From positions 1 through 64,000 of the forward strand of contig NZ_JABTYE010000005.1 in assembly GCF_013314895.1 (NCBI RefSeq): DNA of 64,000 nucleotides, in the 5' to 3' direction. Position numbers and translations under genes: made by a program. This document shows positions 56,592 to 64,000 of the stretch, piece by piece. Source of the DNA: Cupriavidus gilardii. Lineage in GTDB: Bacteria; Pseudomonadota; Gammaproteobacteria; Burkholderiales; Burkholderiaceae. The notes below the pieces were generated by a model. It saw nothing but the letters and a program-made list of their open reading frames with translations, made no database searches and was not told the origin of the DNA. The stretch's first letter is position 1, and every line of letters starts with the position of its first letter.

Positions 56592-58805
56592 ATGTCCAAC
56601 CCTCGCCGCGGCCGCCCCGCGCTGACACCACTGGCGCGCCAGCTTGCCCTGATCGTCGCCGTCGGCGGCGCCGCCACGCCGGCGCTCGCGCAGAACGCCA
56701 CGGGCACCGCCGCCGTTCCACCTACACCCGCTGCCACACCCACCGCCACCGCGCAGGCCGAACTGCCGACCGTCCACGTCACCGCCGGCAGCGAGCCCGC
56801 CTATCGCGCCCGCGACGCCAGCACGGGCGCCCTCGGCGACAAGCCGCTGCAGGACACGCCGTTCTCGGTCTCGGTGGTGCCGCAGGAACTGATCGAGAAT
56901 CGCCAGGCGATCACGCTCGGTGACGTGTTCCGCGGCGATCCGTCGGTCGCGCCGATCGGCGACGGCTATATCGGCGAGTCGGCGGGTTTGACGATCCGCG
57001 GCCTGCATCTGGATCTGCTCGAGGGCTACAAGATCGACGGCCTCGCCATTCCGAACTGGGGCAGCGACGTGCCGCTCGAACACTTCGAACGCGTCGAGCT
57101 GCTCAAGGGCCTGGGCGGCTTCATGTATGGCTTCGGCGCGCCGGGCGGCATCGCCAACTTCGTCACCAAGCGCCCCACCTCGAAGTTCGCCGGCAGCGCG
57201 ACCCTCGGCTATGTCTCCGACGGCGTGCTGCGCGAGTCGATCGACGTCGGCGGCCGCTTCGGCGCCAACGACATGTTCGGCGCGCGCGTCGGCTTCGTGC
57301 ACGAGGAAGGCGACACCTTCGTCGACGGCGGCCATATCAAGCGCGACTCGGCCTCGGTCGCGCTCGACGCGAAGCTGACCAACAACCTGCGCTGGTCACT
57401 CGACGGCCTTTACCAGCAGCGCAACGTCAAGGGCGCCTACTACGGCATCATCCCCGGCCAGGACTTCGGCGCGCCGGTGACCGAGTTCGTCAACACGCCG
57501 CGCACGCTCGACGGCAGCCAGCGCGTGGCCAGCAAGGGCACCTATTACGAGACCGAGATCAAGAGCATCGGCACGGAGCTCAACTGGGGCTTCGCCGACG
57601 ACTGGAACCTGCGCACCTCGTACCGCTTCACGCAGCAGAACCGCGGCAACGCCGACAGCGCCATCCTGCTGCTGGACAACGCGGGCAACTACGCCGAGAA
57701 CCAGTACAGCTCGTATTCGCGCTACCACTATCAGCATGCGCAAACGATGGCGACCGGCAAGGTCCGCACCGGCAGCCTCGAGCACGACATCGCGGCCGGA
57801 CTGTCGTGGCAGAGCCTGGTGCAGAACTGGGGCAGCTTCAGCGGCGGCGGCGTCATCGGCTTTGGCAATCTGTACGATCCGGGCCAGTTCGTGCCGACCG
57901 GCCTGCCGCTGTCGCGCGTGCCCTCTTCCGACGTGCTGTACCGCGCCTCGAAGATCGAGCAGAAGTCGGTGTTCCTCAGCGACACCATCAAGTTCAACGA
58001 GCAATGGTCGGTACTGGCGGGCCTGCGCTATACCCGCTATGAGCAGACCGGCTACACGCCGGAGGGCGCGATCTCGAGCACCTACAAGAAGTCGCCCCTG
58101 ACGCCGACGGTCGCGCTGATGTACAAGCCGGTGCAGCCGCTGACGCTGTACGGCAGCTATGTCGAATCGCTGGAGGCTGGAGGCTCGGCACCGCTGACGG
58201 CGCGCAACGCGGGCGAAGTGTTCGGCCCGCTAAAGAGCCGCCAGTACGAGATCGGCGCCAAGGCGGAACTGGAGGACTGGACGCTGAACGCGGCGCTGTT
58301 CCAGATCCAGCGGGGCCTGAATTACCTGCGCAGCGACAACGTCTACACGCAGGACGGCGAGACGCGCTACCGCGGCATCGAACTGTCGGCGCGCGGCAAG
58401 CTCGCGCGCGACTGGACGCTGATGGGCGGCGTCACGCTGCTCGATTCGGAGAACGTCGAGGCCTCGCCCGACGTGCTGGGCAAGCGCGCCTACAGCGCGC
58501 CGACCTTCAAGGCGACGGCCTACGTCGAGTACGCCGTGCCGCCCGTGCCCGGCCTGGTGCTGACCGCCGGCGGGCAGTACGTGTCCAAGATGGCGCTGGA
58601 GGCGAACAACAGCAACTGGGTGCCGGCCTACCACACCTTCGATGCGGGGATCCGTTATTCAACCAAGCTGGGCAAGACGCCCGCGGTGTTCCGGCTGGTG
58701 GTCGACAACCTGACCAACGAGAAGTACTGGCTGCCCAGCTATGGCTTCATCCTGACCCAGGGCGCGCCGCGCACGGTGCGGGCCAGCGCGACGTTCAGCT
58801 TCTGA
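56592..58805 (+). CDS. TonB-dependent siderophore receptor
   Basis: A 737-aa outer-membrane ferric-siderophore receptor. Signal peptide (about 1-34, LALIVAVGGAATPALAQ), an Ala/Thr/Pro-rich linker, then the plug domain (about 75-190) with LQDTPFSVSVVPQELIENRQ and LLKGLGGFMYGFGAPGGIAN, and a 22-strand barrel (about 200-737) ending in the terminal aromatic RTVRASATFSF. A TonB box is probably the ELPTVHVTAG segment (about 57-66). There is no N-terminal signalling (STN) domain and no adjacent sigma/anti-sigma pair, so control is likely through Fur rather than surface signalling. GAGGAG precedes ATG 56592. Siderophore unknown. Confidence 0.95.
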   Translation: MSNPRRGRPALTPLARQLALIVAVGGAATPALAQNATGTAAVPPTPAATPTATAQAELPTVHVTAGSEPAYRARDASTGALGDKPLQDTPFSVSVVPQELIENRQAITLGDVFRGDPSVAPIGDGYIGESAGLTIRGLHLDLLEGYKIDGLAIPNWGSDVPLEHFERVELLKGLGGFMYGFGAPGGIANFVTKRPTSKFAGSATLGYVSDGVLRESIDVGGRFGANDMFGARVGFVHEEGDTFVDGGHIKRDSASVALDAKLTNNLRWSLDGLYQQRNVKGAYYGIIPGQDFGAPVTEFVNTPRTLDGSQRVASKGTYYETEIKSIGTELNWGFADDWNLRTSYRFTQQNRGNADSAILLLDNAGNYAENQYSSYSRYHYQHAQTMATGKVRTGSLEHDIAAGLSWQSLVQNWGSFSGGGVIGFGNLYDPGQFVPTGLPLSRVPSSDVLYRASKIEQKSVFLSDTIKFNEQWSVLAGLRYTRYEQTGYTPEGAISSTYKKSPLTPTVALMYKPVQPLTLYGSYVESLEAGGSAPLTARNAGEVFGPLKSRQYEIGAKAELEDWTLNAALFQIQRGLNYLRSDNVYTQDGETRYRGIELSARGKLARDWTLMGGVTLLDSENVEASPDVLGKRAYSAPTFKATAYVEYAVPPVPGLVLTAGGQYVSKMALEANNSNWVPAYHTFDAGIRYSTKLGKTPAVFRLVVDNLTNEKYWLPSYGFILTQGAPRTVRASATFSF

Positions 58806-58845
58806 CGAGGCGCCGTCGCGGCAGCAAGACGCAAGCAGAAGCGAG

Positions 58846-58874
58846 AAAGGCGGACCGGTGGCTCCGCCTTTTTT
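58846..58874 (+). terminator. Intrinsic terminator after the TonB receptor
   Basis: AAAGGCGGA / TCCGCCTTT stem (9 bp) with an eight-base loop followed by more T (six in all), 40 nt past the receptor stop and just before the convergent Rpn gene. Confidence 0.88.
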
Positions 58875-58903
58875 GTCGCTCTGGTTCCGGGCCGATGGTC
58901 TCG

Positions 58904-59839
58904 TCAGGCCCGGAAGACATCCTCGATCGCTTCCGCGCGCAGAAGCTGAATGCCCCAGCGTTCGAGCTCCTCAGACGTCGCGATCTCGATCCGCTGCACA
59001 ACGGATGCATGCAGCGGGCCAAAGCGCTCGGTCAACTGCTTTTGCAGCATGTGGGCCTCCCCTTGCTGCCGGGCCTCCTCGCGGAGCTTGCGGGTGAAAC
59101 GTTGTAGATTGGCACCTACCACTTGCATGTCGACCTCCATCAATTGAAACACCTGAGCGGGCGTCAGGACGCTGCCCCATTGGCCGCACAGCAGTGCCGC
59201 CAGGGTCTTGGCGAACGCCAGCTTGAGCTTGGGCTCATCGCGCAAGCGCGTCTTGCATTCGATCATCAGCGACACGACCGTATCGTAATCTGCTGCCCGC
59301 TCGATGCGAAACAGCAGCGCCGCCAGATTGTCCTCGGGCAACTGCGCTTCGCTCAATCGGTTGATGTCGAGCAGCGTATGTTGCTGCTGCAATTGGCACG
59401 TTGCCAGGTCGTTCGGCAGCGACACGACGACATCCCGGATGTTCGTACATGCGCTCCATGGTGTTTCGCCGTTATACAGAACGATCGACAGCGCCGCGGG
59501 CACCCTGCGATCCGGCAGCACGCGCCCGGCACGAACGAGCTCCTGGTGCAGCAAAGCAGTATAGGTCGCCATGCGCGGCGCCATATAGCGATCGATGGTG
59601 CTCTGGAATTCGAGCAGCACGTACAGATGGCCCCATGGATCGCCGGCATCGACTCGCCAAACCATGTCGCTGGCACGCTGCCGCAGGTTGTCGGCGACGT
59701 AGTTGCCGGAAACCCGTTCCAGCGTCGAGTAATCGAGCGCGCGAAGCCAGTCGCTGCGAATGAATTCGCGCAAGAGGTCGCGCATCATTTCCGGCATGGA
59801 GAACAACAGCTTGTAGCCGGCGTCGTAGTCCCGGGCCAT
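58904..59839 (-). CDS. Rpn-family nuclease / transposase_31-type protein
   Basis: A 311-aa protein of the recombination-promoting nuclease (Rpn, PD-(D/E)XK superfamily) kind. It starts ARDYDAGYKLLFSMPEMMRD, and the nuclease core is seen at ASDMVWRVDAGD and HLYVLLEFQSTIDRYMAPRM (about 75-95), where D and ExQ fit the active-site pattern. The C-terminal ~60 residues (MLQKQLTERFGPLHASVVQR then ELERWGIQLLRAEAIEDVF) look like the DUF4351 tail found in many Rpn relatives. Codon use is less GC-biased than in neighbours, with an AT-richer surround, suggesting later acquisition. Known Rpn proteins are DNA endonucleases promoting RecA-independent recombination or acting in phage defence. Confidence 0.85.
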   Translation of the reverse strand: MARDYDAGYKLLFSMPEMMRDLLREFIRSDWLRALDYSTLERVSGNYVADNLRQRASDMVWRVDAGDPWGHLYVLLEFQSTIDRYMAPRMATYTALLHQELVRAGRVLPDRRVPAALSIVLYNGETPWSACTNIRDVVVSLPNDLATCQLQQQHTLLDINRLSEAQLPEDNLAALLFRIERAADYDTVVSLMIECKTRLRDEPKLKLAFAKTLAALLCGQWGSVLTPAQVFQLMEVDMQVVGANLQRFTRKLREEARQQGEAHMLQKQLTERFGPLHASVVQRIEIATSEELERWGIQLLRAEAIEDVFRA

Positions 59840-60006
59840 AGCTTCGTTTAGCGTTGTTGAGATGCCGCGAAGAATGCCCTTGCACGGAACCTCGTGCTAA
59901 CGAAAAGATGTGCCGCACTTTAGGTTGCAGACAGGATGGGTCGAACCAGCATCGCCACCGCGTGATCCGGATCCGGCTTCGGGCCCCGCAATGAGACGAG
60001 GCCGGT

Positions 60007-61263
60007 TCAACCGATCAGCTTCGCCTCCATCGCCGCTTTCAGATCCGCGATCAGATCGCGCGTATCTTCCAGCCCGATATACAGCCGCACCAGCTCGCCG
60101 GCGTCCTGCCATTCGGCCGGCGGCCAGCTGCCCGCCGGGCGCATGGTCTGCACGTGGTATGGGACGGCGAGGCTGTGCGCCCCGCCCCACGACCAGCCGA
60201 TCGCGAACAGCCGCAGCGCTTCGACGAAGGCATCGACCTGGGCGCGCGGATAGCGCGCACGCAGCACCACCGAGAACAGGCCGCTGGCGCCGGAGAAATC
60301 GCGGCGCCAGAAGGCGTGGCCGGGACAGTCCGGCAAGGCCGGATGCAGGACCCTGGCGACCTCGGGCCGCTGCGCCAGCCATTCGGCGACTTCGCGCGCG
60401 GCGCGGTCGTGCGCGGCGAGCCGCACCGGCATGCTGGGCAGCGAGCGCAGCACCAGATAGCAGTCGTCGGCCGACACGCCCCAGCCCATCAGCATCCTCA
60501 CGCGCTTGATACGCTGGTAGAGCGTCTCGTCGCTGCACAGTACCGCGCCCATCAGCACGTCGCTGCCGCCGGACTGGTACTTGGTCAGCGCCTGCACGGA
60601 CAGATCGATGCCCTTGTCGAAGGGCCGGAAATAGATGCCGGCCGACCAGGTGTTGTCGATCGCGGTCAGCACGCCGCGTGCCCTGGCGGCCGCGACGATG
60701 GCTTCGCTGTCGGGCACTTCCATCGTCACGGAGCCTGGCGCCTCCATCCAGATCAGCCGCGTATTGGGCTGGATCAGCTCGGCGATGCCGGCGCCGATCA
60801 TCGGATCGTACGGCCGCACCGTGATGCCGAAATCGCGCGCCAGCCATTCGCCGTGCTCGCGATTGGGACCGTAGACGTTGTAGGGCACCAGCACATCGTC
60901 GCCGGCCTTCAGCAGCGCGAAATAGACCAGCGAAATGGCGCCCAGGCCCGAGGGCAGCAGCAAGGCGTGGCTGGCGCCCTCCAGCATCGCCAGATGCTGG
61001 CACAGCGCCTCGCTGGTCGGCGTCGCATGGATGCCGTAGCGCCAGTAGGTGGTCGCGCCGTCGCCATGCGCGCGCAGCTCGGCGAGATTGCGGAACACCA
61101 CGGTGGAGCCGCGCTGGGTCGGCGGAGAGAAGGAGGCGAAACCGGGGGGAACCTGCAGAGGTGGCTGCACCGCCAGCGTCTGCACGTAGCAGTCGGGCGT
61201 TGCGCCGGGATCGTAGTCGTTCGTGGACGCGGCGTGCGTATCGGTCAGGGGACGGTCGGACAC
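60007..61263 (-). CDS. metC: PLP-dependent cystathionine beta-lyase-type enzyme
   Basis: A 418-aa enzyme of the Cys/Met metabolism PLP family (fold type I). The PLP lysine is in SVQALTKYQSGGSDVLMGAV (about 220), phosphate-binding and ring-stacking residues in YWRYGIHATPTSEALCQHLA (about 74) and LLPSGLGAISLVYFALLKAG, and the aspartate in TAIDNTWSAGIYF (about 200). The sequence resembles MetC-type cystathionine beta-lyases (cystathionine to homocysteine, pyruvate and ammonia) more than gamma-lyases or sulfhydrylases, but the subfamily call is uncertain. ATG 61263 is followed by a variable N-terminus. Upstream lie bktB and rimO on the same strand. Confidence 0.88.
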   Translation of the reverse strand: MSDRPLTDTHAASTNDYDPGATPDCYVQTLAVQPPLQVPPGFASFSPPTQRGSTVVFRNLAELRAHGDGATTYWRYGIHATPTSEALCQHLAMLEGASHALLLPSGLGAISLVYFALLKAGDDVLVPYNVYGPNREHGEWLARDFGITVRPYDPMIGAGIAELIQPNTRLIWMEAPGSVTMEVPDSEAIVAAARARGVLTAIDNTWSAGIYFRPFDKGIDLSVQALTKYQSGGSDVLMGAVLCSDETLYQRIKRVRMLMGWGVSADDCYLVLRSLPSMPVRLAAHDRAAREVAEWLAQRPEVARVLHPALPDCPGHAFWRRDFSGASGLFSVVLRARYPRAQVDAFVEALRLFAIGWSWGGAHSLAVPYHVQTMRPAGSWPPAEWQDAGELVRLYIGLEDTRDLIADLKAAMEAKLIG

Positions 61264-61375
61264 GGCGGATTCCTTGTCTGGCGAGTGCGGATAGAGTCTC
61301 CGAGCTTACCAGCAATGACGGCGCCGCCGCCATGACGACGGTTGCCGCGCCACGGTCTTACGTGGCCATGCCCGC

Positions 61376-61750
61376 TTAACGCTTGCGGTCTTCGATGATC
61401 GACGAGCGCGGCGGCGGCGGCGCGTAGACCACGCCGCTATTGGGGGTCATGTCGATCGACGGCACCGCGACCACGCCGTCGGGGCCGACATAGACAGGCA
61501 TCTGCGCGCCGGAAGGATAAGGCTGGGGCGGCGGCGTGGCAGGAACCGCGGGCATGCCGCGAACCGCTTCGCGCTGGCGTTGCGCCGGCGCCTTGCCGCC
61601 GCCCTTGCCGTTGCTGGCGCTCGGCGGCGAGGCGGTCGACAGTACCGTGTCGCCGGCGGCGCCGGCCGGCGTGGACCACGCCAGCGCGGCAGCGAGGGCC
61701 GCCACCGCGCCGATCGCTGAAACGAAGCCTGCCCCCCGCTGCCGCCGCAT
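61376..61750 (-). CDS. Secreted proline-rich protein of unknown function
   Basis: A 124-aa protein with a signal peptide (about 1-32, VSAIGAVAALAAALAWSTPA, cleavage near GAAG). The mature part is low complexity: Ser/Asn/Gly/Lys-rich, then Pro-rich (AVPATPPPQPYPSGAQMPVY), then VVAVPSIDMTPNSGVVYAPP and a basic end. No domain recognised. The start lies 2 nt after the bktB stop, so it is translated with bktB. It might be a small envelope protein; it could also be marginal, but the signal peptide and tight linkage favour a real gene. Confidence 0.6.
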   Translation of the reverse strand: MRRQRGAGFVSAIGAVAALAAALAWSTPAGAAGDTVLSTASPPSASNGKGGGKAPAQRQREAVRGMPAVPATPPPQPYPSGAQMPVYVGPDGVVAVPSIDMTPNSGVVYAPPPPRSSIIEDRKR

Positions 61751-61752
61751 CG

Positions 61753-62937
61753 TCAGATCCGCTCGAAAATCGCGGCGATGCCCTGACCGCCGCCGATGCA
61801 CATCGTCACCAGCGCATAGCGGCCCTGCACCCGCTGCAGCTCGTACAGCGCCTTGACCGTGATCAGCGCGCCGGTGGCACCGATCGGGTGGCCCAGCGAG
61901 ATGCCGGAGCCGTTCGGATTGACCTTCTGCGGATCCAGCCCCAGCGCCTTGTTGACCGCGCAAGCCTGCGCGGCGAAGGCCTCGTTGGCCTCGATCACGT
62001 CGAGATCGGCGACCGACAGGCCGGCGCGCTCCAGCGCCTTGCGCGTGGCCGGCACCGGGCCGATGCCCATCGTCTTCGGGTCGACGCCGGCATGGCCGTA
62101 CGACACCAGCCGCGCCAGCGGCTTCAGGCCGCGCCGCTCGGCGACGCTGCGCTCCATCAGCACGACCGCGGCCGCGCCGTCGTTCAGGCCCGACGCGTTG
62201 CCGGCCGTCACGGTGCCGTTCTCCTTGACGAAGACCGGCTTGAGCTTGGCCATGTCCTCGGCCTTGGCGTCGTGGCGCACATGCTCGTCGGTGTCGAAGA
62301 CGACGTCGCCCTTGCGCGACTTCAGCGTGACCGGAAGGATCTGCTCCTTGAAGCGCCCTTCGCGGATCGCCACCGAGGCGCGGCGATGCGATTCCAGCGC
62401 GGCCTCGTCCTGCTGCGCGCGGCTGATGTCGTACTCGCGCGCGACGTTCTCGGCCGTCACGCCCATATGGATCGAATGGAAGGGGTCGTGCAGCGCGCCC
62501 AGCATCATGTCTAGCAGCCTGGCGTCACCCATGCGCGCGCCCCAGCGGGCGGCCGGCGCCAGATACGGTGCGCGGCTCATGCTCTCCGCGCCGCCGCCAA
62601 TGGCGACATCGGCATCGCCCAGCATCACGGTCTGGGCCGCGCTGACGATGGCCTGCAGGCCGGAACCGCACAGCCGGTTGACCGTCAGGGCCGGCGCGTC
62701 GATCGACACGCCGCCGTCCACCGCCGCCACGCGTGCCAGGTACATGTCGCGCGGCTCGGTCTGAATCACGTTGCCGAACACCACGTGGCCGACTTCATCG
62801 CCCTGCACGCTGGCGCGGGCCAGGGCCTCGCGCACCACCATCGCGCCGAGCTCGGTCGGCGACAGGTCTTTCAGGCTGCCGCCGAAGGTTCCGATCGGGG
62901 TCCGTACGCCGCTGACCACCACCACTTCACGGGTCAT
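61753..62937 (-). CDS. bktB: Beta-ketothiolase / acetyl-CoA acetyltransferase BktB
   Basis: A 394-aa biosynthetic thiolase condensing acetyl-CoA with acetyl- or propionyl-CoA, supplying 3-ketoacyl-CoA for polyhydroxyalkanoates and fatty-acid metabolism. The nucleophilic cysteine is in TVNRLCGSGLQAIVSAAQ (about 90), the histidine in GHPIGATGALITVKAL (about 350), and the second cysteine in VTMCIGGGQGIAA (about 380). The N-terminal MTREVVVVSGVRTPIGTFGG and overall length agree with Cupriavidus necator BktB as I remember it. GGAGA precedes ATG 62937. The gene has its own promoter-like element and lies between rimO and a small secreted-protein gene. Confidence 0.95.
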   Translation of the reverse strand: MTREVVVVSGVRTPIGTFGGSLKDLSPTELGAMVVREALARASVQGDEVGHVVFGNVIQTEPRDMYLARVAAVDGGVSIDAPALTVNRLCGSGLQAIVSAAQTVMLGDADVAIGGGAESMSRAPYLAPAARWGARMGDARLLDMMLGALHDPFHSIHMGVTAENVAREYDISRAQQDEAALESHRRASVAIREGRFKEQILPVTLKSRKGDVVFDTDEHVRHDAKAEDMAKLKPVFVKENGTVTAGNASGLNDGAAAVVLMERSVAERRGLKPLARLVSYGHAGVDPKTMGIGPVPATRKALERAGLSVADLDVIEANEAFAAQACAVNKALGLDPQKVNPNGSGISLGHPIGATGALITVKALYELQRVQGRYALVTMCIGGGQGIAAIFERI

Positions 62938-62969
62938 GTCTGTCTCCATTGGGTAATGTTGCACCGCAA

Positions 62970-62997
62970 AGTATAGCCCTGCGGTTCGTTTTCCGAA
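62970..62997 (-). promoter_or_regulatory. Candidate sigma-70-type promoter for bktB
   Basis: On the minus strand TTCGGA, a 16-bp spacer and TATACT, 33 nt before the bktB ATG. The -10 is strong, the -35 only fair. Confidence 0.5.
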
Positions 62998-63071
62998 CGA
63001 TCGTACTTTTACCTAATGTCGGGTCGGGCGATCCCGGCTCGGGCTGGCATGCCTGATGTCCGCGCGATACG

Positions 63072-64000
63072 TTACACGACCGCCTCGCCCCACAAATCGT
63101 GGCCGTCGGCGCCGGTGATCCGCACCGAGACGAATTCGCCAGTCTTGTAGCGCTGGTACGGCTTCGCGGGCGGGTCGATATAGACCAGACCGTCGATCTC
63201 GGGCGCATCGGCGGCCGAGCGGCCGATGCCGCCTTCCTGGTTGACCTCGTCGACCAGCACGCGCAGCGTCTGCCCGACCTTGCGCTGCAGGCGTCGGGCC
63301 GACACTTCCTCGGCGACTTCCATGAAGCGCGCGCGGCGCTCCTCGCGGACCTCGTCCGGCAGCGCACCGGGCAGATCGTTGGCGGTCGCGCCTTCGACAG
63401 GCGAATAGGCGAAGCAACCGACGCGGTCCAGCTCGGCCTCGGCGATAAAGTCGAGCAGCGTCTGGAATTCGGCCTCTGTCTCGCCAGGGAAGCCGGCGAT
63501 GAAGGTGCTGCGGATGGTCAGATCCGGACAGATCTCGCGCCAGGCGCGGATCCGCTCCATGGTCTTCTCGGCGTTCGCCGGACGCTTCATGCGCTTGAGC
63601 ACATCCGGATGCGCGTGCTGCAGCGGCACGTCGAGATACGGCAGCACATGGCCGTCGTTCATCAGCGGGATGATCTCGTCGACATGCGGATACGGATAGA
63701 CGTAGTGCAGACGCACCCAGGCGCCGTACTCGCGGGCCAGCTCGCCCAGCGCGCCGACCAGTTCGGTCATGCGGGTCTTCAGCGGGCGGCCGTTCCAGAA
63801 GCCGGTGCGGTACTTGACGTCGACGCCGTAGGCGCTGGTGTCCTGCGAGATCACCAGCAGTTCCTTGACGCCGGACTTGAACAGGTTCTCGGCCTCGAGC
63901 ATCACCTCGGCAACCGGCCGCGACACCAGATCGCCGCGCATCGACGGAATGATGCAGAACGAGCAGCGGTGATTGCAGCCCTCGGAAATCTTCAGATAGG
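63072..64000 (-). CDS. rimO: Ribosomal protein S12 methylthiotransferase RimO, 5' part missing
   Basis: A radical-SAM enzyme that methylthiolates the conserved aspartate of ribosomal protein S12. About 309 C-terminal residues are in the window. The radical-SAM cluster motif [19 protein letters not shown] lies at the very edge, followed by [55 protein letters not shown] and a C-terminal TRAM domain ([20 protein letters not shown] to the end). The SAQDTSAYG and [11 protein letters not shown] variants point to RimO rather than MiaB. The N-terminal methylthiotransferase domain lies beyond position 64000. Confidence 0.95.
   Translation of the reverse strand, partial: YLKISEGCNHRCSFCIIPSMRGDLVSRPVAEVMLEAENLFKSGVKELLVISQDTSAYGVDVKYRTGFWNGRPLKTRMTELVGALGELAREYGAWVRLHYVYPYPHVDEIIPLMNDGHVLPYLDVPLQHAHPDVLKRMKRPANAEKTMERIRAWREICPDLTIRSTFIAGFPGETEAEFQTLLDFIAEAELDRVGCFAYSPVEGATANDLPGALPDEVREERRARFMEVAEEVSARRLQRKVGQTLRVLVDEVNQEGGIGRSAADAPEIDGLVYIDPPAKPYQRYKTGEFVSVRITGADGHDLWGEAVV

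Noticed and set aside
58904-59839. REP-associated transposase (RAYT) for the BIME elements
   Set aside because: The protein has a PD-(D/E)XK-like pattern and DUF4351-like tail, not the HUH/tyrosine motif of RAYT enzymes.

Overview
The window is a high-GC, gene-dense chromosomal segment of a betaproteobacterium of the Burkholderiaceae, most likely Cupriavidus or a close relative. The main reasons are a thiolase at 61753-62937 that matches what I remember of Cupriavidus necator BktB over its whole length (394 aa), a tig-clpP-clpX-lon-ppiD block, hpnCDE squalene genes, a mycobacterial-type AhpC/AhpD pair, and a divergent tesA/ybbA-type ABC pair. Nothing indicates a plasmid, prophage or genomic island. 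It is core chromosome with accessory transport and catabolic genes.

Layout. 1-10560: a catabolic locus with a fused 5-oxoprolinase (partial), a winged-helix regulator, a divergent amidase, a DctPQM TRAP transporter and a DadA-type D-amino-acid dehydrogenase. Together these suggest import and breakdown of a cyclic or amide-blocked (possibly D-) amino acid. 10594-16351: NAD(P)HX repair enzyme Nnr, a DMT exporter, glucose-6-phosphate isomerase, an ABC ATPase and the TesA esterase. 16466-25354: the protein quality-control block, transcribed right to left as tig, clpP, clpX, lon, tRNA-Val, tRNA-Asp, ppiD, with a convincing heat-shock (sigma-32) promoter before lon. 25584-30005: tRNA and rRNA modification (mnmC, rlmJ), a YbaK-type deacylase, a small secreted protein and tRNA-Leu.

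30225-34545: an RND efflux pump (adaptor and permease) without an outer-membrane channel or local repressor. 34955-39616: hpnC-hpnD-hpnE, which make squalene for hopanoids, translationally coupled to an allantoate-amidohydrolase-like enzyme. 39790-42471: a small secreted basic protein divergent from ompR-envZ. 42766-44694: ahpC-ahpD and a GNAT acetyltransferase. 44724-49721: ispDF (isoprenoid MEP pathway) divergent from mfd. 49974-53840: argE, a secreted M20D peptidase-like enzyme, and serB. 54182-58805: a probably Fur-regulated iron operon of two tiny membrane proteins, a PepSY-TM protein and a TonB-dependent siderophore receptor. 58904-59839: an Rpn-type nuclease. 60007-64000: metC-like lyase, a proline-rich secreted protein, bktB and rimO (partial), all leftward.

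Two kinds of non-coding structure recur. First, about ten short tandem arrays (period 9-13 bp, most often 12, each with its own unit sequence) sit at gene edges or in signal-peptide-proximal and N-terminal coding regions (3636, 4281, 4640, 6159, 18503, 29333, 34831, 35880, 39679, 51497). Second, two copies of a REP/BIME-like mosaic built on the palindrome CTCCCGCTTGCGGGAG lie at 49760-49899 and 53901-54053, flanking argE-M20D-serB. Several genes (nnr, hpnC, ompR) also have a -10-like box 7-10 nt before the start codon and no Shine-Dalgarno sequence, which suggests leaderless transcripts.
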